A stretch of DNA of 64,000 bases from Burkholderiales bacterium. Its GTDB lineage: Bacteria > Pseudomonadota > Gammaproteobacteria > Burkholderiales > SG8-39. A program made the translations under genes and the position numbers. Position 1 is the stretch's first letter. Each line of letters starts with the position of its first letter. Under the pieces are notes generated by a model that had not been told where the DNA came from, did no database searches, and was given only the letters and a program-made list of their open reading frames with translations. Where the stretch lies: positions 1 through 64,000 of the forward strand of contig JAOAFL010000097.1 in the NCBI GenBank assembly GCA_026416295.1, given 5' to 3'. Shown piece after piece: positions 16,723 to 28,147 of the stretch.

Positions 16723-17867
16723 TCCTGAACTTCGACGAAGACGCGGCACCCGGCGCGATTCCCGCGATCGCGGCAGTCCCGCGCGCGGCGTTCGCGCCGG
16801 GCGGCGGCGCGGGCGCGCGCAGCGAGCGCTATGCCGCCGGCAACGCCTGGCGGCGCATCACGGTCGAGGACAAGCGGGTGATCAACTCGCGCGCCGACGT
16901 CAACCAGCTCGTGCCGTTCAAGTACCGCTGGGCGTGGGAAAAGTACCTCGCGGCCTGCGCCAACCACTGGATGCCGCAGGAAATCAACATGAGCCGCGAC
17001 ATCGCGCTGTGGAAGGACCCGCACGGGCTGACCGAAGACGAGCGGCGCATCGTCAAGCGCAATCTCGGCTTTTTCGTTACCGCCGATTCGCTCGCGGCGA
17101 ACAACATCGTCCTCGGCACCTACCGCCACATCACCGCGCCGGAGTGCCGCCAGTACCTGCTGCGCCAGGCGTTCGAGGAGGCGATCCACACCCACGCCTA
17201 CCAGTACATCGTCGAGAGCCTCGATCTCGACGAGGGCGAAGTGTTCAACGCCTACCACGAGGTGCCGTCGATCCGCGACAAGGACGAGTTCCTCATCCCG
17301 TTCATCGATACGCTCACGGATCCGGCGTTTCGCACCGGAACGCCGGAGGCCGACCGCCAGCTGCTCAAGAGCCTGGTCGTGTTCTCGTGCCTGATGGAGG
17401 GGCTGTTCTTCTACGTCGGGTTCGTGCAGATCCTCGCCCTCGGCCGGCAGAACAAGATGACCGGCGCGGCCGAGCAGTACATGTACATCCTCCGTGACGA
17501 GTCGATGCACTGCAATTTCGGCATCGACCTGGTCAACCAGATCAAGCTCGAGAACCCGCATCTGTGGACGCCCGAGTTCCGCGCCGAGCTCGCGGAGCTG
17601 TTCCGGCGCGCGGTCGAGCTCGAATACCGCTACGCCGAGGACACGATGCCGCGCGGGGTGCTCGGGCTGAACGCTCCGATGTTCAAGGAGTATCTGCGCT
17701 TCATCTGCAACCGTCGCTGCCAGCAGATCGGGCTGGAGCCGCTTTATCCGGGGGCGACCAACCCGTTTCCCTGGATGGCCGAGATGATCGACCTCAAGAA
17801 GGAGCGCAACTTTTTCGAGACGCGCGTCATCGAGTATCAGACGGGCGGGGCGCTCAGCTGGGACTAG
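16719..17867 (+). CDS. nrdB: ribonucleoside-diphosphate reductase class Ia, beta subunit
   Basis: Overlaps nrdA stop (GTGA); [17 protein letters not shown]...[15 protein letters not shown] diiron motifs. Confidence 0.96.
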
Positions 17868-17871
17868 GGCG

Positions 17872-18144
17872 ATGCCGGCGAACGAGGAGCGGAAGATGCG
17901 CAAGGTAACGGCCTGCAGGGCCGAGCAAGACTACAAGCTCTGGATCCGTTTCGACGACGGACTGGAGGGTAGCGTCTTCCTCGGCGACTTGCTCGAGATC
18001 GGCGCGTTCAAGCTTTGGCTCGACGTGCGCGAATTCGAAAAAGTGAGGGTCGATCCGGAGACCGCGACGGTGACCTGGGAGGGCGGTATCCGGCTCGACC
18101 CCGAGGTGCTCTACCAGGATCTCGCCGCCCGCACGGCACGCTAG
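17872..18144 (+). CDS. DUF2442 domain-containing protein
   Basis: RKVTACRAEQDYKLWIRFDDGLEGSVFLGDLLEIGAFKLWLDVREFEKVRVDPETATVTWEGGIRLDPEVLYQ. Confidence 0.85.
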   Translation: MPANEERKMRKVTACRAEQDYKLWIRFDDGLEGSVFLGDLLEIGAFKLWLDVREFEKVRVDPETATVTWEGGIRLDPEVLYQDLAARTAR

Positions 18145-18175
18145 CGATGCGCTCGAGGACGCGAGATCACGAATT

Positions 18176-18212
18176 CGGCGAGCGGGCGAAGCGTCGTCTT
18201 CGCCCGCTGCCG
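18176..18212 (+). terminator. hairpin, probable terminator of nrdAB-DUF2442
   Basis: AGCGGGCGAAG-cgtcgt-CTTCGCCCGCT, 11-bp perfect stem, extendable by CGGC/GCCG across one bulge; no clear U tract. Confidence 0.6.
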
Positions 18213-18269
18213 GATAGGCCGGGGCGAAAGAGCCCGGCTTCCCTGTAACTTCTCAGAAAGGAGGCCGTT

Positions 18270-18566
18270 ATGGCGAAGAAAAAGGCGAAGAAAGCGGCGA
18301 AGAAGAAGAAAAAGAAGAAAGCGTCAAAGAAGAAGAAAGCGTCCAAGAAGAAACTGACGTTAAGGGCGGCGGGTAAAAAGAAAAAGGCCGCGAAGAAGAA
18401 GCCGGCGAAGAAAACAGCGGCAGAAAAACCCGCGCAACCCGTGGCCGGCACTGCGGCCGCACCGCAGGCGGCGCCGAGCGCGCCGGCTGCGTCCGGGGCC
18501 ACCGGCGCCTCGACGGCGCTGAACCCGGCAGCCGCATGGCCGTTTCCCACCGGTTCCAGGCCCTAG
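18270..18566 (+). CDS. lysine-rich histone H1-like protein
   Basis: SD GGAGG then MAKKKAKKAAKKKKKKKASKKKKASKKKLTLRAAGKKKKAAKKKPAKK...LNPAAAWPFPTGSRP. Confidence 0.75.
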   Translation: MAKKKAKKAAKKKKKKKASKKKKASKKKLTLRAAGKKKKAAKKKPAKKTAAEKPAQPVAGTAAAPQAAPSAPAASGATGASTALNPAAAWPFPTGSRP

Positions 18567-18586
18567 GCCAGGAGCCGTTTCGGGAA

Positions 18587-18618
18587 CTTGGCGAGGACGT
18601 CGGTGCGTCCTCGCCAAG
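18587..18618 (+). terminator. hairpin downstream of the lysine-rich gene
   Basis: CTTGGCGAGGACG-tcggtg-CGTCCTCGCCAAG, 13-bp perfect stem. Confidence 0.6.
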
Positions 18619-18836
18619 GCCCTTGGGGCCTTCCGGATCGACGCAACGCGTCGGCCGTGCCATATCGGGATGCGGAAAGCGATCCGGAAGGCTGCTTTCT
18701 TCCGAATTTTAACCTTTTACCGCGATCGCATCGTTTTCATAACCCTCTGAAAATTTGCGGGTTTTTATAGAGTCGGTAGAGCCCCGGGAGGAACCGCGTT
18801 TGACGACTCGGATTCCGCCGGACTATCATTTTCTTG

Positions 18837-18924
18837 TGCTGCAATGCAGCATATCTGCGCGATTCGACTCCCAAATCGCGCAAACGGCCTGAGACGGCTC
18901 TGATCGGCCCGATGTCAGGGCCGA
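18837..18924. repeat. three consecutive short inverted repeats in an intergenic region
   Basis: TGCTGC-AAT-GCAGCA (18837-18851); TGCGCGATT-N9-AATCGCGCA (18856-18882); TCGGCCC-N7-GGGCCGA (18904-18924). Confidence 0.7.
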
Positions 18925-19053
18925 CGAAGTCAGAGGTCGTTCGCCCTGTACCCGCTGCCCCTTACCGAGGGGTAGGCACGTGATTTCGCTGCATGCCGCT
19001 TCGCCGACCAACGAGAGCGCGGCGGACGCAGCAAAAGAAAGAGGAGTAAGACG

Positions 19054-19749
19054 ATGAGCGCAACGAACGGGTCCGTCCTTTCGCCCGCCTCGGGCGCGAT
19101 GGCGCGCCTTGCTGCGGCGACGCGGTCGGCGCTTGCGTTGATCGGTTTGGTGGCCCTGATCGTGTCGGCGTACCCCGCCGCGCGCGAGCCGCTGTTTCGC
19201 CAAGTGGCGCTGGCGGCGGCACCGGGCTGGGACGGCGAAGGGCCGGGCGTGGAGACCTCACCACGCGAGGCCGCAGACCGAGGTGCGGTGCACGAGCGCG
19301 AAACGCGCGCCCTGGTGGAGTTCATCGCGCGTCGCTATCGCGTCGCCGAGGAAGCGATCGCGGGGTTCGTCGCCGCGGCCTACCGCGCCGGCAGTGAGCT
19401 GCGGCTCGATCCGCTGCTCATCCTCGCGGTGATGGCGGTCGAGTCGCGTTTCAACCCGGTCGCCGAAAGCGTCCTCGGCGCCAAGGGCCTGATGCAGGTG
19501 ATCGGCCGCTTTCACCTCGACAAGCTCGCCGAGCACGGCGGCGAGCCGGCGCTGCTCGATCCCGAGGTGAACATTCAGGTCGGCGCGCGCATCCTGCGGG
19601 ACTGCTTGCGTCGCGTCGGCGACCTCGAGGGCGCGCTGCGGATGTACGCAGGCGCCGCATCCGAGGAGCCCGGCGCCCAGTACGCCGCGAAGGTGCTCGC
19701 CGAACGTGCGCGGCTTCAGCAGGCGCTGCGCGCGCGGCCGGCGAGCTGA
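19054..19749 (+). CDS. lytic transglycosylase (SLT domain)
   Basis: N-terminal TM; LILAVMAVESRFNPVAESVLGAKGLMQVIGRFHLDKLAEHGG. Confidence 0.85.
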   Translation: MSATNGSVLSPASGAMARLAAATRSALALIGLVALIVSAYPAAREPLFRQVALAAAPGWDGEGPGVETSPREAADRGAVHERETRALVEFIARRYRVAEEAIAGFVAAAYRAGSELRLDPLLILAVMAVESRFNPVAESVLGAKGLMQVIGRFHLDKLAEHGGEPALLDPEVNIQVGARILRDCLRRVGDLEGALRMYAGAASEEPGAQYAAKVLAERARLQQALRARPAS

Positions 19750-19764
19750 CTCCGCGCGCCTCGC

Positions 19765-20928
19765 TCAGCCCGCGAAACGCGCAAGGCGCTGCGCCGCCTC
19801 GTCCAGCTCCGCGAGCGGACGGGTATACGCGAAGCGCACGTACGCGGCGGTGCCGTTCGCCCCGAAGTCGACGCCCGGCGTCGCCGCGACCGCTTCGCGC
19901 TCGAGAAGTTCGATCGCGTAGCGCCGCCCGTCGCCGCTCGGGCAGCGCGCGTACACATAGAAGGCGCCCGTGGGCGTCGAGGGAACGTCGAGCCCCGCGC
20001 GCGCGAGCGCGGGCAGCAGAAAATCCCGCCGGCGCTCGAACTCCCGACGTCGCCGCTCCAGTTCCGCCAGCGTCTCGGGCAGGAAGCAGGCGAGCGCGGC
20101 GTGCTGCGCGAGCGCCGGCGCGCAGATGAAGGCGTGCTGCGCGAGCTTTTCCAGCTCGCGCACCCGCGCGTTGCCCGGTGCCTCGGGCAGCACGACCCAG
20201 CCGAGTCGCCAACCGGTCATGCAGAAGAACTTGGAGAAGCTGTCGACGAGCACCACTTCGCCGGGCAGGCCGAGCGCACTCTGCGGCGGCGCCCCGTAGA
20301 CCAGCTCGCGGTAGATCTCGTCGACGATCAGCACGCCGCCGCGCGCGGCGACGACCTCGGCGATGCGGGCGAGATCGGCGCGCGCAAGCCGCGTTCCGGT
20401 CGGATTCGACGGCGAGCCGAGCAGCACCCCTTTCGTGCGCGGCGTCCAGGCCGAACCGATGATCTCCGGCGTCGGCTGCCAGTTCGTCGCCGCCGACACC
20501 GCGAGCGCCCGCGCGCGACCTTCGAGCGCGCGCACGAGGTGGCGGTAGCCCGGATATCCCGGGTCGGGCACGAGGATCTCGTCGCCCGGCTCGACGTAGA
20601 GCGCGAGCGCGAGAAGCAGCCCTGCGGAGGCGCCTGCGGTGACCGCGACCCGCTCGGCCGGCGGCGCGGCGCCGTGCACGCGCGCATAGTGCGCGGCGAT
20701 CGCTTCGCGCAGCGCCGGCAGTCCGAGCGTCGGCGTATAGGCCGTGCGGCCCTCGCGCAGCGCGCGCATCGCCGCCTCCACCACCGCCGGCGGCGCGGTG
20801 AAATCCGGCTCGCCGATTTCCAAGTGGATCACGCGCCGCCCGGCGGCTTCGAGCGCCTGCGCGCGCGCGAGCACGTCCATCACCTCGAAGGGCGAGATCG
20901 CGGCGACGCGCTGCGCGGTGCGCGGCAA
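19765..20928 (-). CDS. class I/II PLP-dependent aminotransferase
   Basis: VIHLEIGEPDFTAPPAVVEAAMRALREGRTAYTPTLGLPALREAIAAHY...LLGSPSNPTGTRL...VDSFSKFFCMTGWRLGWVVLP; TTG start at 20928 proposed. Confidence 0.9.
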   Translation of the reverse strand: MPRTAQRVAAISPFEVMDVLARAQALEAAGRRVIHLEIGEPDFTAPPAVVEAAMRALREGRTAYTPTLGLPALREAIAAHYARVHGAAPPAERVAVTAGASAGLLLALALYVEPGDEILVPDPGYPGYRHLVRALEGRARALAVSAATNWQPTPEIIGSAWTPRTKGVLLGSPSNPTGTRLARADLARIAEVVAARGGVLIVDEIYRELVYGAPPQSALGLPGEVVLVDSFSKFFCMTGWRLGWVVLPEAPGNARVRELEKLAQHAFICAPALAQHAALACFLPETLAELERRRREFERRRDFLLPALARAGLDVPSTPTGAFYVYARCPSGDGRRYAIELLEREAVAATPGVDFGANGTAAYVRFAYTRPLAELDEAAQRLARFAG

Positions 20929-21018
20929 TCGTTCGGCCGGTTGCAGAAAGCGCGTGTTTATAATTTCGGCTCCCGGCGCAACATAGCTCGCCTGCGCGCG
21001 CCGGGCAAGGAGCCCGAC

Positions 21019-23313
<2,295 letters not shown>

Positions 23314-23316
23314 CGC

Positions 23317-24534
23317 GTGCGCATGCCGGGCGAAGCGACCGCTGGCAGCGTCGTCCCGTTTCCTTCGTCGGGGCGCGTCCGGCCGCGCGCCGGGCTCGTG
23401 CTCACCGGCGGCGGCGCGCGCGCCGCCTACCAGGTCGGCGTGCTCAAGGCGGTGCGCGACATTCTCGGCAACCCGGTGAAGAACCCGTTTCCGATCCTCA
23501 CCGGCACCTCCGCCGGCGCGATCAACGCGGCGACGCTCGCGGTGTACGCCGACAACTACACGCGCGCGGTCGGCAACCTGCTGGAGGTGTGGGAGCACAT
23601 GCGCTGCAGCCACGTGTACCGCACCGATGTGGCGAGCATCGTGAAAAGCGGCGCGCGCTGGCTCGGTGCGATGATGCTCGTATCGCGCCGCAACCCGGTG
23701 TCGCTGCTCGACAATACGCCGCTGCGCGAGCTCCTTGCGCGCACGCTGCCGTTCGAGCGCATTCAGGCGCACATCGACGCCGGGGCGCTCTACGCGGTCT
23801 GCGTCACCGCCTCCGGCTACACGTCCGGCCAGAGCGTGTCGTTCTTTCAGGGCGGACCGGGCGTCGAGGGCTGGCAGCGCAACCAGCGCGTCGGCGCCGC
23901 GGTGACGCTCGGTCTCGATTATCTGCTCGCCTCGAGCGCGCTGCCGTTCATCTTTCCGGCCGTCAAGCTGCATCGCGAGTATTTCGGCGACGGGTCGGTG
24001 CGCCAGATCGCGCCGATCAGTCCGGCGCTGCACCTGGGCGCCGACCGGGTGTTCGTCGTCGGCACCGGCCGCCAGGCGGCCGAGACCGCGCGCGCGCGTT
24101 CCAACGTCTATCCGTCGCTCGCGCAGATCGCCGGCCATGCGCTCAACTCGATTTTCCTCGACGGCCTGTCGGTCGACATCGAGCGCCTGGAGCGGATCAA
24201 TCGCACGGTGAGCCTGATCGCGCCGGAAAAGCTCGTCGAGGCGGGATTGCCGCTGCGCCCGGTGAGAATCTGCTTCATCGCGCCGTCGCAGCCGATCGAG
24301 CGCATCGCGGCGCGCTTCGTGCACGAGTTGCCGCGCACGGTGCGCTTTCTGCTGCGCCCGACCGGGGCGCTCAACCGCGCCGGTTCGAACCTCGCGAGCT
24401 ACCTGCTCTTCGAGGCGCCGTTCACCCGCGCGCTGGTCGACCTCGGCTACCAGGACACTGCGGCGCGCGCGCGCGAAGTCCGCGAGTTCTTCGCCGGCAC
24501 CGAGGTCGCGGCCGGCGCGGAGGCGTCGCCATGA
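23317..24534 (+). CDS. patatin-like phospholipase
   Basis: GLVLTGGGARAAYQVGVLKAV...PILTGTSAGAINAATLA (GXSXG) and DGSVRQIAPISPAL. Confidence 0.9.
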   Translation: MRMPGEATAGSVVPFPSSGRVRPRAGLVLTGGGARAAYQVGVLKAVRDILGNPVKNPFPILTGTSAGAINAATLAVYADNYTRAVGNLLEVWEHMRCSHVYRTDVASIVKSGARWLGAMMLVSRRNPVSLLDNTPLRELLARTLPFERIQAHIDAGALYAVCVTASGYTSGQSVSFFQGGPGVEGWQRNQRVGAAVTLGLDYLLASSALPFIFPAVKLHREYFGDGSVRQIAPISPALHLGADRVFVVGTGRQAAETARARSNVYPSLAQIAGHALNSIFLDGLSVDIERLERINRTVSLIAPEKLVEAGLPLRPVRICFIAPSQPIERIAARFVHELPRTVRFLLRPTGALNRAGSNLASYLLFEAPFTRALVDLGYQDTAARAREVREFFAGTEVAAGAEASP

Positions 24535-24809
24535 GCGAGCCGAACGCGCCGCAGGACCCGTTCGAGGTGTACCGGCGTCTGTGGGGCCCGCTCGGGGTGC
24601 CGGTGCCCGGCATGGCGATGCCGACGCTCGATCCGCAGGAGCTCGACAAGCGCATCCAGGAGCTGAAGGCGGTCGAGGCGTGGCTCGGCATGAATCTCAA
24701 CATGCTGCGGCTCGCGATCCAGGCCCTCGAAATGCAGAAGGCGGGCCTCGCCGCGATGCAGCAGGCGATGGCGGCCGCATCACCGCAGGACAAGGACCGC
24801 AAACCCTGA
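24531..24809 (+). CDS. PhaM-like polyhydroxyalkanoate granule-associated protein
   Basis: DPFEVYRRLWGPLGVPVPGMAMPTLDPQELDKRIQELKAVEAWLGMNLNMLRLAIQALEMQKAGLAAMQQAMA. Confidence 0.8.
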   Translation: MSEPNAPQDPFEVYRRLWGPLGVPVPGMAMPTLDPQELDKRIQELKAVEAWLGMNLNMLRLAIQALEMQKAGLAAMQQAMAAASPQDKDRKP

Positions 24810-24829
24810 AAACAGAGGAGACAGCAGCG

Positions 24830-25801
24830 ATGGCAAAGGCAGTGAGGTTTCACCGTACCGGCGGACCCGAGGTGCTGCAGACCGACGACGTACCCGTCGG
24901 CGAGCCCGGACCGGGCGAGGTGCGCATCCGGCACACCGCGATCGGCGTCAACTTCATCGACACGTATCAGCGCGCGGGCCTGTATCCGATGCCGCTGCCG
25001 CAGATCGCGGGCAACGAGGGCGCGGGCGTCGTCGAGGCGGTCGGCGCGGGCGTCGCCGACCTCAAACCGGGCGATCGCGTCGCCTACACCGGGCTGCCGG
25101 GCGCGTACTGCGAAACCCGCGTCGTGCCGGCCGATCGCATGGTGAAGCTGCCCGATGCGATCAGCGACGAGCAGGCCGCCTCGATGATGCTGAAGGGCCT
25201 GACGGTGCACTACCTTATCTTCACGACCTACGCGGTGAAGCCAGGCGAGACGGTGCTGTGGCACGCGGCCGCGGGCGGCGTCGGGTTGATCGCCTGCCAA
25301 TGGCTGCGCGCGCTCGGCGTCACCGTGATCGGCACCGCCGGCTCGGACGAGAAATGCGCGCTCGCCAAGGCGCACGGCGCGACACACGTCGTCAACTACG
25401 CGAAAGAGAACTTCGTCGAACGCGTCAAAGCGCTCACCGACGGGCGCGGCGTTCCGGTGGTGTACGACTCGGTCGGCAAGAGCACCTGGGACGGCTCGCT
25501 CGACTGCCTGCAGCCGCGCGGGCTGATGGTCTCGTTCGGCAACGCCTCGGGGCCGGTGCCGCCGGTGAACCTGCTCGTGCTCTCGCAGAAGGGCTCGCTC
25601 TACGTCACGCGCCCCACGCTCGCCACCCACATCGCCACGCGCGCCGACCTTCTTGCGCGCTCGAACGCGCTCTTCGAGGCGGTCGCCTCGGGCAAGGTGA
25701 AAATCGAGACCACCGCCCGCTACCGGCTCGCCGACGCCGCGCAGGCGCACCGCGATCTGGAAGGCCGCAAGACCACCGGCTCGGTGGTGCTCGTGCCCTG
25801 A
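24830..25801 (+). CDS. quinone oxidoreductase (zinc-independent MDR family)
   Basis: MAKAVRFHRTGGPEVLQTDDVPVGEPGPGEVRIRHTAIGVNFIDTYQRAGLYP...LWHAAAGGVGLIACQWLRALG. Confidence 0.93.
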   Translation: MAKAVRFHRTGGPEVLQTDDVPVGEPGPGEVRIRHTAIGVNFIDTYQRAGLYPMPLPQIAGNEGAGVVEAVGAGVADLKPGDRVAYTGLPGAYCETRVVPADRMVKLPDAISDEQAASMMLKGLTVHYLIFTTYAVKPGETVLWHAAAGGVGLIACQWLRALGVTVIGTAGSDEKCALAKAHGATHVVNYAKENFVERVKALTDGRGVPVVYDSVGKSTWDGSLDCLQPRGLMVSFGNASGPVPPVNLLVLSQKGSLYVTRPTLATHIATRADLLARSNALFEAVASGKVKIETTARYRLADAAQAHRDLEGRKTTGSVVLVP

Positions 25802-25867
25802 GGGGGCGCGCTGGACGCCGACTGGCTGCGGCGGCATTTCGCCGTCGCACGGCCGCCCGAGGCAGCG

Positions 25868-26407
25868 TTGCGCGCCGACGAAGGCGCGCAGCCGCACGCA
25901 GGCCCGCTCGTTCCGGCGTCGGTTCTCGTGCCGATCGTCGCGCGCGAGAACGCGCTCACGGTGCTCTTTACGCGCCGCACCGAGCACCTCAAGGCGCACT
26001 CCGGGCAGGTGGCGTTTCCGGGCGGGCGGGCCGAGCCGCAGGATCGCGGTCCGGAGGCGACGGCGCTGCGCGAGGCAAAAGAGGAGATCGGCCTCGAGCC
26101 GGACCGCGTCGAGCTGCTCGGACGACTGTCGGCGTACGACACGCGGACCGGATTTCGCGTCACGCCGGTGGTCGGTCTCGTGCCGACGCCGCTTGCGCTC
26201 GCGCCCGATCCGAACGAGGTCGCCGAGGTCTTCGAGGTGCCGCTCGCGTTCCTGCTCGATCCGCGCAACCACCGGCGCGACAGTCGCCTCTGGCAGGGCG
26301 AAGTACGCCGGTTCTACACCATCGCGTGGGGCGAGCGCGTCATCTGGGGCGCGACCGCCGCGATCGTGGTCAACCTGTCGCGCTACCTGCGCGCGGCGGC
26401 TCGTTAG
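25868..26407 (+). CDS. CoA pyrophosphatase (Nudix); frame is open back to 25811 (LDADWLRRHFAVARPPEAAL), so the true start may be upstream
   Basis: TRRTEHLKAHSGQVAFPGGRAEPQDRGPEATALREAKEEIGLEPDRVELLGRL. Confidence 0.85.
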   Translation: MRADEGAQPHAGPLVPASVLVPIVARENALTVLFTRRTEHLKAHSGQVAFPGGRAEPQDRGPEATALREAKEEIGLEPDRVELLGRLSAYDTRTGFRVTPVVGLVPTPLALAPDPNEVAEVFEVPLAFLLDPRNHRRDSRLWQGEVRRFYTIAWGERVIWGATAAIVVNLSRYLRAAAR

Positions 26408-27171
26408 CGGCGCGCTCCGGGCGCCGGCGCCCCCCGGGCGCGCGCCGCGACCTGCTCGCGCGCGTACAGCCGCGCGAAGTTCGCGAGCGAGTGCAGGTGG
26501 GCGTACACGCGGCTCGGCGTGCCGCGCTCGGCGAGAGACTTCAGGTCGGCGGCCGCGAGCGCGGCGAGACGCGCCTCGTCCACGCGATACATGCCCGCGA
26601 CGCGCGTCCTCGCGCGCGCCCCTTTCCGGACCTCCATCGTGAACGGGGCGAAAACACCGAGGCGCGCAAGCGTCGCGCACATGTCGGCGGGCCGGTCGAG
26701 GTCCGCCTCGTATTCGGCCAGCAGGCGCTCGATCGCCTGCCAGCGCGGGGTCGGCCGACCCTCGCCGTCGAACGGCGCGACCCTGCCCGGTTCGAGGCAG
26801 GCGCGCGCAACGCACACGAGCCGCTCGCCGCTCGGCACGCCATCGCGGTAGACCTTGGAGAGGCAAAAGGGGTAGCGCCGCACGTAGGCGGGCAGGTACG
26901 CCTGCGGGTCCCAGTCGCCGGGGGCGTCGACGAACAGGTTCGTGCCCTCGGCCAGCCCGAGCACGATCACCGGCGAGAAACTCGCGCCGCCGTCGCCCGA
27001 AGCGAACACGATCGGGTAATCGCGCGCGGCGGCGACGAACTCGGAATACGAGAGCGCGAGCGCGTTCAGCGCACGGCAGAACGAGGGCGCGCCGCCTGCG
27101 GGCAGCAGGACGCGGTCGGTTGTCTGCAGCGGAACGACCTCGTCGCAGCCGAACGGCGGCGCGATTCTCAG
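26404..27171 (-). CDS. SapC family protein (start codon uncertain)
   Basis: FCRALNALALSYSEFVAAARDYPIVFASGDGGASFSPVIVLGLAEGTNLFVDAPGDWDPQAYLPAYVRRYPFCLS. Confidence 0.75.
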   Translation of the reverse strand: MRIAPPFGCDEVVPLQTTDRVLLPAGGAPSFCRALNALALSYSEFVAAARDYPIVFASGDGGASFSPVIVLGLAEGTNLFVDAPGDWDPQAYLPAYVRRYPFCLSKVYRDGVPSGERLVCVARACLEPGRVAPFDGEGRPTPRWQAIERLLAEYEADLDRPADMCATLARLGVFAPFTMEVRKGARARTRVAGMYRVDEARLAALAAADLKSLAERGTPSRVYAHLHSLANFARLYAREQVAARARGAPAPGARR

Positions 27172-27198
27172 GGTAAAGGCATTGTATAGAATGGCCCG

Positions 27199-28104
27199 AT
27201 GGGCGTCGTCGCGATCGTCGCCGCGCTGATCCTCGAGCAATGGCGCCCGGTGGGCGACCGCAAGGCGGTGTTCGCGCTCGTCGCCGCGTGGGCCGACTGG
27301 CTGGAACGCACGTTCAACGCCGGCGATGCGCGCCACGGCGCGATCGCCTGGGCGATCGCGGTCTCGGTGCCGGTGGCGGCGGCGCTCGCGCTCCATGCGG
27401 CGGCGCTGTGGGCGAGCCCGTTCGCCGCGCTGCTCGTCGACATCGGGGCGCTCTACCTCACGCTCGGGTTCCGGCAGTTCAGCCACTGGTTTACCGGCAT
27501 CCAGACCGCGCTGAAGAGCGGCGAAGCCGAGCGCGCGCGCGAGCTGATCGGCGCCTGGCGCGGCGAGCCGGCCGAACATCGCAGCAGCGAGGAGGTCGCG
27601 CGGCTTGCGCTGGAGGAAGCGCTCGTCGCCTCGCACCGTCACGTGTTCGCGGTGCTGTTCTGGTTCGTGCTCCTTCCGGGCCCGAGCGGCGCGATCCTCT
27701 ATCGCCTTGCGGCGTTTCTCGCGCGCCGCTGGGCGGGCCTCGGGGCGTTCGGCGAGTTCGCCCAGCGCGCGCTCTACGCGCTCGAGTGGCCGACCGCGCG
27801 GCTGACCGCGGCCGCCTTCGCGGTGGTCGGCGACTTCGAGGACGCGGTGTACTGCTGGCGCACGCAGGCCGCGGCTTGGTCCGACCGCAATCTCGGCATC
27901 GTGCTCGCCGCCGGCGCGGGCGCGATGGGCGTGCGGCTCGGCATGCCGCTCGCCGGCGTCGCGGGGCTGGAACCCCGGCCGGAACTGGGCGTCGGCGCGC
28001 CGGCCGACCCGGCGTTCCTCGACAGCGCGGTCGGCCTGCTCTGGCGCAGCGTGGTGCTCTGGGTGTTCGTGCTCGCGGTCCTGTCGCTCGTGCGCGCGCT
28101 GTAG
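27199..28104 (+). CDS. CobD/CbiB family integral membrane protein
   Basis: MGVVAIVAALILEQWRP...LTLGFRQFSHWFTGIQTALKSGEAERARELIGAWRG...ASHRHVFAVLFWFVLLPGPSGAILYRLAAFLARRW. Confidence 0.75.
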   Translation: MGVVAIVAALILEQWRPVGDRKAVFALVAAWADWLERTFNAGDARHGAIAWAIAVSVPVAAALALHAAALWASPFAALLVDIGALYLTLGFRQFSHWFTGIQTALKSGEAERARELIGAWRGEPAEHRSSEEVARLALEEALVASHRHVFAVLFWFVLLPGPSGAILYRLAAFLARRWAGLGAFGEFAQRALYALEWPTARLTAAAFAVVGDFEDAVYCWRTQAAAWSDRNLGIVLAAGAGAMGVRLGMPLAGVAGLEPRPELGVGAPADPAFLDSAVGLLWRSVVLWVFVLAVLSLVRAL

Positions 28105-28147
28105 GGACTGCGCCGGGCGAGGAACCCGCGCGCGCGGCGCTGCCCGA

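Noticed and set aside
18280-18420. A/G-rich AAGAAG repeat as a CRISPR or mobile repeat
   Set aside because: It is the lysine codon run of the histone H1-like gene; no spacers and no repeat-spacer periodicity.
27199-28104. CobD/CbiB-like gene as evidence of local cobalamin biosynthesis for the RDase
   Set aside because: No other cob/cbi genes are in the window and it is about 29 kb away; the family also includes divergent members of unclear function.
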